64,000 bases of DNA from Adiantum capillus-veneris (GCA_014529385.2 CM043966.1:37176739-37240738); one strand, 5' to 3'; positions 10,063-22,741 are shown, counted from the first letter of the stretch. Made by a program: numbers and translations. The notes: generated by a model not told the origin, from the sequence alone.

Positions 10063-13000
10063 TTTAGTGCCCGTCCTCGCACTGTTGAAAAGTGTCCGTG
10101 GAGGCAAAGGAAGGTTTTTGATTGGTTGTTGATGGGCTGATTGTCTTCATTTATTGTTGAATTTGTTGATGAGGTTCAATTTGTTGTAGCATCTTTATTG
10201 GTCCAAATATGTCTGATGTGAGAGATGATGTTGGATTTGTTCGTTGTAATAGCATAATGATGAGGCTTCTGTTTATTTATGAAAAATATGTACAAGGGAA
10301 CTAGAATGATGAGGTTCTAAATTAGGGTCTAACACCTGGATGACCAAAGGAAAAAAACCAGTGGAAAAAAAGTACCTTTGGGATACACGCATTATTGGGG
10401 TACTTATTAGCATGGGAAATATTTATAAATTACTCAAGGGATTATTTGTTGATAGATATTGAATTAAAAAGTAGCAAATATGAGAGGGTAGCATGATGGA
10501 ACATTGGTTTTCCTGTTGTAGTCCACTCAAGGTGCATAGGTGGAAGCAAAAAAGAGTGTCTAATGCATATGTACAATGGTGGGACATCCTATATATGCAT
10601 ACACAGTGATGCATGGAAAACAATATGCTGTGCAAGAAATATTTTGAGGGGTTATTCAGAAAGATGGTGTAGCTATAAAAGCATATGACATGGATTTGCA
10701 AGCTGGCACCCCTTTAAGAATGGTTTTTGTTGACGAGGATATGTGCTCTCATCTTACTGTGCATTGTGCGTGAGTGTTGGACTCTACGACACTCCACCAT
10801 GATTAAGTTAATAAACTTTGACTCTTATGCTCATCTCATCCAGCATGAGCAACACAGCTTAGATATATTCAACTCTTCCAGCTTGAGAATAAGCCTAATA
10901 ACTATGACTCTTATCACAGATTTTATTAAGACATGAAGCTTTGGGACTAATGCTTTGCTCATTTTATGGCTCAACGACTCTGACTATGCCGAAGAGTGTT
11001 TTTTGCACCTTGGAGACTTGACTTTTTACATTCTTGTGCTTACTACAAATATTTTTTCAGGTAAAAGTAAGCTTGAATCCTCAAAAAGAGGATTAGTGAA
11101 GGACCAAGTTGGCATTGAAGGTTTCTTTGCCATACCTGTTTTATCTTCTTTGAATCTGCATTTGTGTTGGTTTGGTTATTCTTATTTGATTGTGAAGACT
11201 CCATTATCTGTTTGATTTTCCAATTGGGCCTATTGATAGGAGTCTTTGATGTTGTTGTAGGCCTTTGTTCACTATCGGCATTTGGCTTTTGACTAGGAGC
11301 ATTGGAAAACCAAGGAATCCAAATCTCTTGATGACCTTTGTATCTCCTTTGTTGACTTTGTTGAGCTCTAGGTATTTTTGAACTCTTGAGATCTTCATAC
11401 AAGTTTGGTGTAGTTGCAGTTGGCTTGTGGTTGACTGGTAGCCAAATCTTTGTATAAACATGTGTAGAATCCTTGTCTAAGAGGAAGATTCTCTGAGATC
11501 CATCTTTTTTCTATATCCTCTTGAGAGTTGTGGTTGACTTTAGCATCTTTCGATGTTGTTCTGTTGTATACCTTCTTCTTAGGTATCCTAGGATATTGTT
11601 GAGGTTGATACCTTGTGGAACTTCTTTCTTGGAAGAGATTTGAAGTTACTTCATATGCTCTAACCTGCGGTTTTGGTATCCATATCTGTGTGTTACCTCC
11701 ATAGTACTCTTGTTCTTATAAGTTCATTATGATGCTATCCATCCCTTGTGTTTGTCTTTCTGTGTTGATTTCCCGTCTTTAACCCAAATCGGATCATTGA
11801 CTTTGACTAAACTGCTCTAAACAAACACTTGCTTTACTTTCCTTTGCTTTCTTGAGTACTTTGGCTGATATACCTTTGATTTTTTGGGTGTCTTGTTAGA
11901 GGTTTTAGTTGGGTCAGCAATTGACTTGAAGTTTTGAAAGCCTGACTTGCTTGAAGAAGCTGATCCATGAGGGTTCTTTGATGTAGAGGCATATGTTGTC
12001 ACACCTTTTGTGTTAATTGATGGAAGGTCAACTTTAGATTTACCTTTGTCTGCAAGATTTGTCTTTGATTCCTATGACATTTTCAACTCCGAATCTAGCA
12101 TTAATGGTACCTATAAATGTTGCCGGCTACCTCTTGAAAAAGAGAGTATTAGCATTGTATCTTCTTTGTAGGCCTTGTGTTGATCTAACCATTGATATCC
12201 AATGATAACATATGCAAACATTTTATTTGAAGGATTCACCTAACATTTTACTTGCTCTTCATGATTTTGGATGCTAAGGGTAGCAACCATTTCTTTTTGA
12301 CCTGTATGCCAACCTCGCATTGTTTTGCTCTCAGGTTTGCATGGAGTAATCTCTAGAATGCTCTAGATGTTTTCTGCAACCATATTGAAATGTGCTTCGT
12401 TATACAGTAGAGCATTGTATCTGACACTCACTCCAACTGTACTGTTGAGAACTATAGCTATTCTCATTGTTGGTTCTATTGAAAATCTTTGTCTTGCTTT
12501 TGCCATGGTCTCATCTTGATCTAGCTGTGTCTCTATGGAGGGTGACTTGAGTCTCTATTTTCCAATCTGACTTTCATCAATTGATTAAGCTGGCAATGTC
12601 TAGATCTTTGGACTTCCTATTGCTTCCTGGTTTTTTGCAGCTTTGAACTTAACTTCTGGCTTTGGTGACATTCTCTACTCAATAGCTTTCGTGGTTGCTC
12701 TTTGTTCTGTTTGATCTGCACTTGCTATTGCTTGATTTTCTTTAAGCTCTTCTGAAGTTCTGTTTGATGGAGATGAATCATCTTCAATAAGATTGCTTTG
12801 ATATAAATCTCCATTTTAACTATGCTTGAGGAACGTGTGCTGTCGTCCCATGTGCTGTCGTCTCGGCCTTCATTCTTTGTTTCCGTGATGACTCTGTCAT
12901 GTTCGCAATATGTATCTCTAACATCTTTTGGGCCATTGGCATTCCCATTATGATGTTATCTGGCATATCTTTTATTGTGATCACGTGGAATTGAGCTGTG

Positions 13001-15567
13001 ATGATCTGTGAACTTACTTCAATGGTGTTGGAAATGATTTCCCAACATTCTGCTTGTTTGTTTCCAGATATGTCAATGAATTCAGGAGCATCTTCCAGCT
13101 GTGGTTGGCCACATCTTTTCCAAGTGCGAAAAGACATGATGTTCTTGTCAAACTGGAACTTTAGCTTTACTTTGCTTGAGAGTTTTTCTCCATTCTCACA
13201 AAAAATGTTGCACTTGAACATCTCAGGATCTTTTTTTGCATTGAGTGCTTTTGTTTTGGCAGTGTCCTATGGTTGAGCTTTTCTACATTTTCTTTGCTTT
13301 AATCACTTGCTTCAATTGACGTTGACTCCATTGGTTGTAATATTGCACCTTTTTGCAATTGTTGAGCATTGTCTACCTGCATCTAAGTAACTCTTGATCT
13401 TAATAGATCCACTGTACGTTCTGGCAAAATCTGTCTCTTCGGAGGAGATTTTGGTGGTGACCTTGGTGTAGCTTTCTGGACTTTAGCTTTCATTGATGTT
13501 AACTTTTATGTCACTTGTTCTGGCAGCTTGAGGCTTTGCATCATCTTTAGATAGTCTTTGATTTCAATCGGGCCATCCATAGGGGTTTGTACAAGGCCCT
13601 GATCTTACTGATATTCGTTACCATGTGCATCTTGATATGCATATGTGAGCTTGATCACATGTAACTGTTTGAACACTATGGGATTTGTTGGCTTTTGACT
13701 TTGATTTGTGGAGATCAACTGAAACTTTTGTCCTTGATGATATTCATATAAGCATTTGTTTGTAGATCTTGAGGGGACCTGGGTCAATTGGAAACTTCCA
13801 ACAACCATATGATCTTTCAATGGTTTCTGCCTTGAAGGGGTCTGTTGGTTAGAAGCTCTAGGGCTTCTAATTGGCATTGGATTTCTTGGTACATAAGCTG
13901 AGCTTGATGGATTTACAACTCCCCCCTTCCTAGGGTGATCACTATAGCCTGCTTCATGGTAAGAGTTCAAAATTGTTTGGCTCTGATTTAGTCTCACCTT
14001 TTGGGACTGTGAAGGTACACTTTGGGTAGCGCTGTTGATGTTTGACATCTGTAAACCTTTTGCATAGTTTCCTATGTATCTCTGTGAAACATGACAAACT
14101 ATTCCCCAAGTCAAGCTGTAGTTAGCATTATCCTTGCCCTGATATTGTTTATCCCATGGGTCTCCTATGATATGAGCTTCCGTGGTTTCAGGACCCAAGG
14201 CATCATAGATGCTAGACTCTCATCTATATCTACAACTGTTTTTGTCAAAGTATGTGCTTGTTTGGTCACAACGTCGAAGCTTGATTTTTGATGAAGGAGA
14301 GTTTGGCTCTGAACACATTTCTGCGTTCACCCGGGTAATATCCTTTAGCTCTAGAGAGGATGGCCTATAATAGATTCTTTCCTCTAAAATGAACCATCCT
14401 TTTTGATCTATCACTGGATGCACTTCTATGAGTTGGTATGTGGGCCGTTCAAACATTGGTTGATCCTTTTTGTATAGTTGCCCTTTTTGGTCCACATAGT
14501 GTGCATATGAATTATGGGTGCCATGCAAAGCTAACATCATTCTATTTGATGTGTCCCTTAGACTCGTGAATGATTGCACACGGTGGAAGTGGATGCAAAA
14601 TCATTTGAAAACCTAACAGTCTTTTCAACATTCAGTGATATCTAGATATCTTGACCAAATTCATGTAGGAATTTGTTGCTCAAAGAATCAATTTTAAGCT
14701 TTTCAGGTGCCTGTGCATCTTTATGCTGATTTTGAACTTTGCAGTGTTTTTATTGGGCTTCTAACGATAATTCAGAATCAACTGATTGCATTAAAAGTGA
14801 CGAGTTAGATGCACTTACATCGAGATTCGTATTTCTAATTTGCTCTATACCTTGCTTGGCAGTTGATGTGTCCTTGTTGTCTGGATTTCTTGGACAATCT
14901 TCAAAAAAATGTCCACCTTTTCATCCACAATCTGAGCAATACACCATGATTGGTGGTATTTCAACTGGCTCTGTCATGTCAGGTTCTTGCTAAGGAGCTT
15001 CTGCTTCTTTGCTTGCCAAGTTGTCGGCATCTTCTTTTAAAACACTAAGCATCAAGCTGTAGATTGCTCCATCTTGGCCTTGGTACTGTTTTTTATTTGG
15101 TTCTCCAATTAGATTGGCTTCAATTGGTTGATCTGTTGGATCTTGCAATTCTGCCTCTCGACTATAGATCCGACCACTGTAATCCATGTACAATGAATCT
15201 GATTGCATATGCACCAACTGTATGTTTGCTGGCTTGTGTAGATTTCTCGATAAACAGTTGGGTTGATTTTTTGCACCTCTATCTGCACTTCGTCTTTGAG
15301 CTTGCAATACCTGGCTCCACTGAAGTCTGTGAACATATAGGAGTTCTCTAAATCTGGCTTTACTCTTATCAATAGGATCGTGGCTCCTGTGTTGCTTTTG
15401 CTGCTCATCAAGTATCTATGGCCTTCTGAATCTGGGTACAAAAATTTATCCCCATTGTAGCCATATAGCTGTAAAATCTACTCTTTTGCAGTTTTGCATG
15501 TGTTGCCATTGCTATTGGTTAGCTTTGGTTCTCGTGCACTTGAATTCTTGGCTTGATTTGAGTCCAT
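10063..15567 (-). pseudogene. Degenerate gag-protease-like polyprotein with YxDxxGxxY repeats
   Basis: The likely start is the ATG at 15567 (MDSNQAKNSS). One frame continues leftward with many point stops. Between about 15500 and 13600 a short motif recurs at least nine times: FLYPDSEGHRY, YMFTDFSGARY, LYMDYSGRIY, YQGQDGAIYSL, HYVDQKGQLY, VIDQKGWFIL, YQGKDNANYSL, YEYHQGQKF, YAYQDAHGNEY. At 14894-14938 lies CSDCG-stop-KGGHFFEDC, a CCHC-type zinc knuckle with a stop inside and five rather than four residues before the histidine. Further left are two retropepsin-like stretches and a basic, Ser/Pro/Gln-rich region with repeated Q-x-W-x-P motifs (11000-12000). The frame ends DTFQQCEDGH before the polypurine tract. 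Region 10260-11040 shows nothing recognisable. Gag/protease is inference; the repeat motif is directly visible. Confidence 0.6.
12061..13221 (-). pseudogene. Two retropepsin-like stretches in the polyprotein
   Basis: The 12820-13221 stretch ends IKDMPDNIIMGMPMAQKM and the 12061-12480 stretch contains FAYVIIGYQWLDQHKA. Both resemble the C-terminal signature of retroviral-type aspartic proteases (I-I/L-G-x-x-W-L-x-x-H). RYNALLYNEAHFNMVAENI, upstream of the second, resembles the DTGAxxNFI region with its catalytic Asp lost. Neither retains a D-T/S-G triad. This may be a tandem duplication of one domain. The similarity is by eye and modest. Confidence 0.4.
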
Positions 15568-18500
15568 GTTGGCTCAATCTACAAAAAATCTCTCCTAGCA
15601 GATTTTGGTGTTGATTAGCAAAATTTCTGTTGCTCGGTTCAATAAAACTGATTTAGCCAAAGCACTTTGCAGTTGACTGCTCTTCAGACTCACAAGAGTT
15701 GATCAACTCTAGCTTCAAAGTTTCAAAATTGATTTGGGCCTTTGAAATGACGAAAATATGAGCTTTGGATAGCCTAATTTGCTATCCACCGTGATTTGTG
15801 CTCTTGTTTGTCCAATTTGAAGCTAATTTGCAATGCAATTATTTGCACTTGCCAATTTCTAGCATGCCAAATTTTGAAGTTTGTTTGCCCCTCAAACGGC
15901 TTTGAGTTGGTCGTTTTGTTCGCTTTTTCCAGTGGTTCTATTTTGCTTTGCGTGGGGTAATTTTCTTGGCTTTGTTTTTTTTGACTTGCTCCCTTTTGTG
16001 CTGTTTACTCGGTGTGCGATTTTTTCAGCTTTGTTTGTTTTCTTTTTTGGCTCTTTCGACGACTTTATTTTTATTTTTATCAATTTTTTGTGAGATGTTG
16101 AATTTCCTAAATTTTTTTGTATTTTTATGATTTTTTAATGACTTTTTTAAAGAAAGGTTTGTTTTCTAATGAATTTTTTGTGAATTTTCTAAAATTTTTT
16201 GGATTTTTTTGAAGGTTTTATGAAATTTTTATGATTTATTGGGATTTTTTTGGACAATTTTGGATTTTTAAAAGGATTTTTTATGAGTTGTTATGAGTTT
16301 TCTATGTGTTCTGTGAATAAAAATTTTAATGAGTTTTCTATGAGGTTTTTATATTTGTTTGTGAATTATTTATGAGTTTTTAAATATTTTTTGTAGTTTT
16401 TTAAACCTTTTTTGATTTTTTATTGGAATTTTGGAAATTTTAATTATTTTTATGGTTTTTAATGATTTTTGGGATTTTTGGATTTTTAAAATTCATAAAC
16501 CCCTTTTTTCAAAATTTAAGAGCCCCTTTTTTTAATTTTTTAATTTGATTTTTGGATTTTTAAATGCAAAACAAATAATAAGAATTAAAAAACTACTTGC
16601 GTGCTTACCTGTGGCGGCGTTGACAGCACTGACGGTGGCAGTCTCGCGGGTGACAGCAGCACAACGGGGGCCGTGGGGTTTGGCGTGTAGCGAGATGGCA
16701 GCACTGGCGGGCCAAGGCCTGCAGAGCGCAAAGGAGAGAGAGTGCGTGGCCACTAGCCTTGACGACGCCGAAAGGTAGGGGCCCGGGGATGACGCTGACA
16801 GCGGGTTGAAGGTGAGAGAAAGAGAGTGAGAGAGAAGGCACGCAACCTAGCACGCACAGAGGGTAGAGAGAGAGAGAGTTAGAGAGGGTACGTGTGTGTG
16901 TGTGTGTTAAGTCGCAGGTAGCGCCACTCGAAGACGAGAGAGAAAGAGGGTGTGACTATTGGCCAGAGAGAGAGCGGGTTGACGTGGCAGCTGCATGTTG
17001 GGTGTTGGCGCTTAGTGCAAGCAACAAGGCAAGTGGGTCCCGACATAAGTACGGGCAGCAGAGGAATCGAGGAGAGAGAGTGTGAGAAGAGAGAGAGAGA
17101 GAGGGTGGGAAAGAGAGATAGTCTAAATAATCGCTTACTTGCAGCACTGAGAGAAAGAGAGAGAGTTAGAGAGGTGTTGGGGCGAATTCACCTGGAGAGA
17201 GAAGAAGAAAAGTATTTTAATGTCGACGAAAACTATCCCAACAGACTGTAAAGATCTATCCACCGACAAAGAACCGCAAGGCACGGGCATCGAGCTCGAT
17301 AATTGGTTTTCCTTATTATTTTATTTTCAATCGTCCAAAAATAGGCAAAAAATTAACCGAAACGCTAAAAAATCACTCGAAAATCCCAAAAAATACTCGA
17401 AAAATTCTAGAAATCTTAAAAAATCATCGACAATCACAATCGAATACTTTTGACATGCAAAAGCACACAAGAAATAGGAGTTTTTATTGAAAAAGCCAAA
17501 TTCGACAAAATCATCAACCCGGCCCTCGAAAATAGAAAAACGCTCAAAACATGGCGAATGAAAGCCCAAATGCATTCGAAATCTAGCCGTAAACACACAT
17601 TCAAAACAACTTGTAAAGATCACAAGATATCAAATTTTTATGGAATTAAGCAAAAATTATCAAAAATTTTACAAAAATCATCCAAAAAATACTCTTTTTT
17701 AAAAAAAAATTCTCCGTACGTAGGGGATTAGTGCAGCCAAATAAAATCACAAAAAGCACATCAATCCATTTGCCAAATAATTTGATCAATAGAATCTAAA
17801 CTAGGCAATTAAATCAATAAAATTGGCGGCAAAATTAGGTCAAAAATTGACGCATTTGTAGTGTGTAAATCCCTGTTTTGAGCTAAAAAACTCAACAATT
17901 AACCATTATACACATCAAATATGCAATCAAAATGTTGAATTAATCATGCATATTAAGCACTTTTTAGGCAGACACACACTAATAAAATTGACAGCTTTTA
18001 CTAATCTTTAGGTGCGCACATAAAATGTTAAATCTTGTCGAAATTGCAATGTGATTTCACAAACCTCTAGCTGGGCATAGATACAACATACATCAATCAT
18101 CACAATTGAAAAATCATTAAGCATACATTGATTTTTAGGTGCACAAACAAGGGCAAAATAATGTACACACTCCTAGAATTAGGCATACACACACTCAATT
18201 AGAATGCACACACACTTGATTTTAGTGCACACACAATTGCAATTGACCACTCAAGCATGTAATTAGATCAATTAGGCACACAATTAGCATCACATATTCA
18301 CCAATTAGCAATTGAAACTTATCAATTTCATGCGCCACCAAATCTGAAAAATTTCGGCATTACAACGGCATGAAAACAAACGATCCAAAGTTTTTCAAAG
18401 CAACATAGCATCAACATTGCATTGCAATAACATAGCATCAACATTACATTGCATCATGGTGGAGTCTCTATACAATTCTACACATCTTTAGATTCTAAGG

Positions 18501-18799
18501 AGGCTGAGAATACCACCTCGATTACCTTTCCATTGAAGATCTATTGAACGGTTGAAAGCTCCAATCCTTCATAGCAAATTAGTGTGTAAGTTAGCAAAAA
18601 TTAGTGAAATTAACAAGGGGTTGGTGTGAAATTAGAGTATGTAAACACACAATTGTCAAGATACGGTGACAAATTAGGGAACAATGAACACATTGCTTCA
18701 TGTACACATATCCAAAACTCACAAAACCATAAACACACAAGTGAAATTAGTAAGGAAACACATCCGATTATGCCACAATTACACTAACGTAGGCCATCG
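15568..18799 (-). other. 3.2-kb leader of the LTR element
   Basis: No supported gene. Read on the plus strand it is T-rich at 15950-16560, GC-rich with GAGA runs at 16600-17200, then A-rich at 17320-17720. From 17900 to 18800 it holds CACACA-rich, otherwise nondescript sequence. Long untranslated leaders are common in large plant LTR elements. An insertion of another repeat in the middle cannot be excluded. Confidence 0.5.
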
Positions 18800-18817
18800 T
18801 CCCCGACAACGGCGTCA
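18800..18817 (-). promoter_or_regulatory. Primer-binding site, tRNA-Asp type
   Basis: The minus strand reads TGACGCCGTTGTCGGGGA two bases after the LTR end. The complement of the 3' end of plant tRNA-Asp is TGGCGCCGTTGCCGGGGA, so there are two G-to-A or C-to-T type mismatches. This marks where minus-strand DNA synthesis began and fixes the orientation of the element. Confidence 0.85.
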
Positions 18818-18819
18818 AA

Positions 18820-18962
18820 TGTTGGTGGGTTTCCATTGTTGCATAGCTCCAACGACCAATAAAATTATCAATCTAAAGGGATGAGCTACCCGGCTAGGGC
18901 ATGGAAACACTCACACGATTAGTGAATTAATCATGGCAACATGAATGGTAACTCTACGAGGC
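18820..18962 (-). repeat. 5' LTR remnant (truncated)
   Basis: It begins TGTTGGTGGGTTTCC and matches the first ~142 bp of the LTR at 9137 at about 89% identity. Similarity stops after CTCTACGAGG. The missing part would have held the promoter of the element. Confidence 0.85.
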
Positions 18963-19319
18963 GATTTTAATATAATGAGTACACAAAACTTTAAATTTTT
19001 ATTTTTAGCATGTATTTTTGGTCAATATTATTTATTCTCTTTGGGTAAAGTTGTGAGTGGATTCCCTAAAAATTAAAAATTAAAAACCCTTCATCAAATG
19101 TATTAATTTAAAAGTGATTAGGTCTTCACAATTTGGGAAAAATAAAAACTCATTTCAAAACATCTAAAATGCAAAAGTAAAGGGGTGTAGACAATGAAAA
19201 GCTTCTTATAATTGGAAAGTTGGAAGACTTTTATTCTATATAAAGGTGTAATGCATCATAGACTTTAAAATATCGTCTATATCTATGTGCATTTCAATCA
19301 TAATATATGCTCGTCTGCT
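18963..19319. other. AT-rich spacer, nothing recognised
   Basis: AT-rich sequence between the truncated LTR and the second YxDG-type coding fragment. No ORF of note and no repeats beyond short A/T runs. Confidence 0.5.
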
Positions 19320-19557
19320 CACAAGTTGAAGCTTGATGGGTGATAGTTTGGCTTTGGACAGATTTTTGGGTTCACCCAGGTTATGTCATTTACCTCTAGA
19401 GATGATAGGCTATAATTGATTCTTTCCTCAAAGATAAACCATCCTTCTTGATCTATTACTAGGCATAATTCTATGAGCTAGTATGCGGGCCTCTCAAACA
19501 CTGGTCGATTATTTTTGTACAGTTGCCCTTGTCGGTCCATATAGTGTGCATGGCCTC
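19320..19557 (-). pseudogene. Second copy of the YxDxxGxxY coding segment
   Basis: On the minus strand it reads HYMDRQGQLYKNNRPVFERP, then AY, a stop, LIELCLVIDQEGWFIFEE and RINYSLSSLEVNDITWVN. It aligns with HYVDQKGQLYKKDQPMFERP and the following residues at 14270-14510. Most amino-acid differences are conservative (M/V, E/K, F/L). It is a fragment of a related element, with one in-frame stop. Confidence 0.8.
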
Positions 19558-19562
19558 GCCTA

Positions 19563-19796
19563 TGTGCAATGTGAGAGTCTTCTCTGGAATTGATTTGTGG
19601 TACACAAAAAATAATAAAAAGTTCTTAAAAGATTCTTATGTTCAAACCTCTAATCATTTGTTCCACCCCTCAAAAAAAAATTGTGCAATGTGAGAGTCTT
19701 TTGTGGAATTGATTTGTGGTACACAAAAAAGAATCAAAAGTTTTAAAAGATGCTTATGTTCAAACTTCTAATCATTTGTTCCACCCCTCAAAGAAA
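19563..19796 (+). repeat. Tandem duplication, period 119 bp
   Basis: Two copies starting TGTGCAATGTGAGAGTCTT (19563 and 19682), each ending near ATCATTTGTTCCACCCCTCA. They differ at a few positions and one short indel. Confidence 0.85.
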
Positions 19797-20699
19797 ACAA
19801 ATCCACCTTTGAGAAACATAATTTGAAAAGACTTCCTTTCTTTCTTTTCAAAACTTTTAAGGCTCTTTCGAGGGACACATGTATAACAACAAGAATTGAA
19901 CGACCTTCACCTATACTAGTATTCACCTATACTAGTATGAGACTCGCGTGTTGCTGCGGCCAAGAAAAAGCAAATCTCAATTTTGGTAACCCTCCTCTTC
20001 CCCTCCCCCCTTCAAGGTGAAAACATGTGCAAACATTCTCTATGCGTCCACAAGGTAGTGCCAATTATATCTTAAATGCTTCATTATCAAAATAAATTAT
20101 CCTATCCAATGCTCTAATAAGGTTCTCCATTCAACTATCAATAAATAGTGATCTTGTGTAGGAGGTAGAAGGTGGCATCTCAAAAAGACAATCCGATGAA
20201 GAGTCATCCATGTGCTCAACTTATTTTTCTTTTGTTGTTGAAATATAAAAGTAATTGCTAATTTTTTAAGCAGTTACATTGTCCCATGGAACTTTATATT
20301 GTTAAATGTTGTTTGGTAGCGATATGGACATGAGATACAACTTGGAGCTTCTAGAATGATAATTGTTTTAGGGTCTATAGATAGTATGTATAGCCATGGT
20401 AAAATTGGTGTTTAAGCTATGAAGATTTGTAGCTCTACATAGCGTTTACTATTCCAAACACATTTGAATGATTCTTCAAAACACAAGCAAAGGTGAATGC
20501 ATTTGGATGTTGCATATCTTCTTGCATTTGCTTATGACCAAACCTTCCTCATCTTGCCCTTGTAGTGGGCATATCTTGCATTCAATGTAGTTCAATAGAT
20601 GCTAGCTCATACTCAAATTGTAAGTAAGTCAAAGCCTTATTGTACTTTCAAAAGACAGAAACACTTGTAAAACCGTCTTGCCAATACTTCCCTTCACCT

Positions 20700-22035
20700 C
20701 CTCTGGAAGCATCACACAACTTCCTTATCATTGTTTGACGTTGATTACATATTAAGAGAAGCCCTTGCTTTGCCTTCCCTAAAAATAGCGAAGAGCTTCC
20801 TCACCTTTTTGTAGTATTTCCCTCATTGGGCATAAGCACAGTCCAAGAGCATATAGCACAACAAACAATGCAATCATAGAGGCAAAATTTGGAATGAGAT
20901 CCGGAAAGAAGCCCTTCCTTTTCCTCCTTTTAAAGCATCCCAAAGCTAATTGAGAAGCCCTATCTTTGCCTCCCCTAGAAAGAGCCCATAACTTCCTCAC
21001 CGTTCTCTTGTCTTTCTCTTGCGTGGAATAAGGGCAACCAAGATCATATATTGCAACAAACAATGCAATCCAAGAGACAACATTTTGCATAATAAGACCT
21101 CATCAATGGACTTTTAAAGATCACCACAGTTGACGTACATGTTGGCCAAATAATTGCCAAAACATGATGCTTTCTTCTAGGAGCCCCACTTACCATCACA
21201 TTATAAACTTATCTCTCATGTCAACTTCTTGCAGAGTGGCAAATTCCATTAAGTTGCAACATTGCAAAGAAGCCCTTTCTTCAACTCGTCTAAAAGAATC
21301 CCAAAGCTTCATTATCATTCATAGGTTATTGTCTAGAGAGAAGCCTTCATGTTGTCTTCCCTAAAATAGCCCAAATATTTCTCACCTTTCCCTCATGTTT
21401 CCCCCACTGGGCATAAGAGCACTCCAAGAGCATATGCTACAACAACCAATCCAGTCCAAGAGTCAACATTTCAAAATGGTAGTGCAGTGTCAAAATCTCG
21501 TGCTTTAGCAAGTATAAAAAACTTGAAAAACAAAGCTCCACCAAGCACGATGATGCTACTTTCCAATAGCCATTCACTACTCATCTCATCGTGAATGTGC
21601 TCACCCATTTTATCTTCTTGCATTATCTCGTGTGCCTTCAAAATGCAAGTGTAGATGACTGCATGAAGAGAGGGGCCCTAACTACATATTTGATTAAAAT
21701 AACCCAAAGTTTCTTGGCCTGCCCATGTTGGTGGACCGCGGAATAAGAGTAATCCAAGATCTAACATCCCGGACATGACGCTCATCACAAACATGAAATT
21801 TCATGTGGAGAGAGTCTATCCCTATGCATTAGATGACAACGACCTACAACTTGTTTCATGTGTCCCACACCTGACATAAATCTCAACTAAAGCAATGTCA
21901 AGGTCAATCAAGATTGTCATCGAGAACTCGTTGTGCTTCAAGAATACACCACACTTGGAAGACACAACAACCAAAGCTCTGCCAAGCAAGATGTTGTTTT
22001 CCAACTGCCTATATAGATTAGACTTTGTCCTATGC
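20700..22035 (-). pseudogene. Degenerate PLS-type pentatricopeptide repeat (PPR) gene
   Basis: Minus-strand translation shows a series of decayed PPR units. LENNILLGRALV resembles xxNDxxVGNALVDMY. HAVIYTCILKAHEIMQEDKM and GEHIHDEM resemble NAVTFxxILKAC...GKxIHxEI. LLESSIIVLGGALF, NVDSWTGLVVVAYALG, NVVSWIALFVAIYDLG and ALGCFKRRKRKGFFPDLIPN follow. PPR proteins bind organellar RNA in editing or processing, and this unit style is the PLS class. Frequent stops and indels mean no function, and neither an E nor a DYW domain is visible. The whole copy lies inside the Helitron-like element, consistent with gene capture. Confidence 0.8.
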
Positions 22036-22741
22036 TTTACTCGTCAAGGCTATAGTAATACCTTGTGTGTACATGTGTGCAAGTGCCCATGTATGCATAT
22101 GAAACTTGTGAATTGATATAAAGTCATGATTGACACTTGAAGTGCTTGCTTTTTTCATGAAAAAAGAGCCAAAATTGTGGTTGTAGATCTTGTGTGAGTG
22201 CAAGGTGCAATTCGGGAACAATAAGAACTTCAAGTTGTAAAAAAACATTAAATACAACATTTCAAAGGGGAAAAACATTGACAGCACATGAACCACACCA
22301 AAAGATGAGATAGGGATAAAGAGATAGCCTTCGTGAAAAAGTTCAGGAAACTTGAATAAGAAAATCTAACAATTGCTTTCATATTGGTAAGGGTAACAAA
22401 AAACTCTATATGTGAAAGGACCATCATACAAACGTGTATATCTAAAGTACATTTGTAAAAGTTCATTGTGGCCTTGGTAAACATGTAAAGGAAAACCAAT
22501 TCTTCAAGTGATAAACCTCATATAGATGACCTGTAAAAACTGAACACAACATAGAAATGGAGTATTGTTCTCCAATGTGATTGTAAGCATATGTAAGGAA
22601 ACTCTTAGCTTCTTGCATATAGAAAACAAAAATGATGACATGCTATATACAATATACTAGAAGGTTACGAAATAAAACATGCACATACTATCTTACAACA
22701 ACAAATTTATCGATTGCACGTCACTTTATAAAAGATGGCAA

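Larger units (their letters stand above)
9137..18962 (-). mobile_element. Minus-strand LTR retrotransposon lacking recognisable RT
   Basis: Two copies of one LTR sequence in the same orientation bound the element: complete at 9137-10047 and truncated at 18820-18962. They differ at about 15 of 142 aligned bases. The primer-binding site abuts the right LTR and the polypurine tract abuts the left one, so transcription ran leftward. In between are a 3.2-kb leader and a 5.5-kb degenerate coding region. I recognise a zinc knuckle, retropepsin-like stretches and repeated YxDxxGxxY motifs, but no reverse transcriptase, RNase H or integrase motifs. It may be non-autonomous, or the enzymatic part may be deleted or decayed beyond recognition. 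Stops throughout and LTR divergence indicate an old copy. Confidence 0.8.

Noticed and set aside
12061-12480. Caulimovirid movement-protein or virus-derived origin of the polyprotein
   Set aside because: LTRs, a tRNA-Asp-type primer site and a polypurine tract define an LTR retroelement; the resemblance was superficial.
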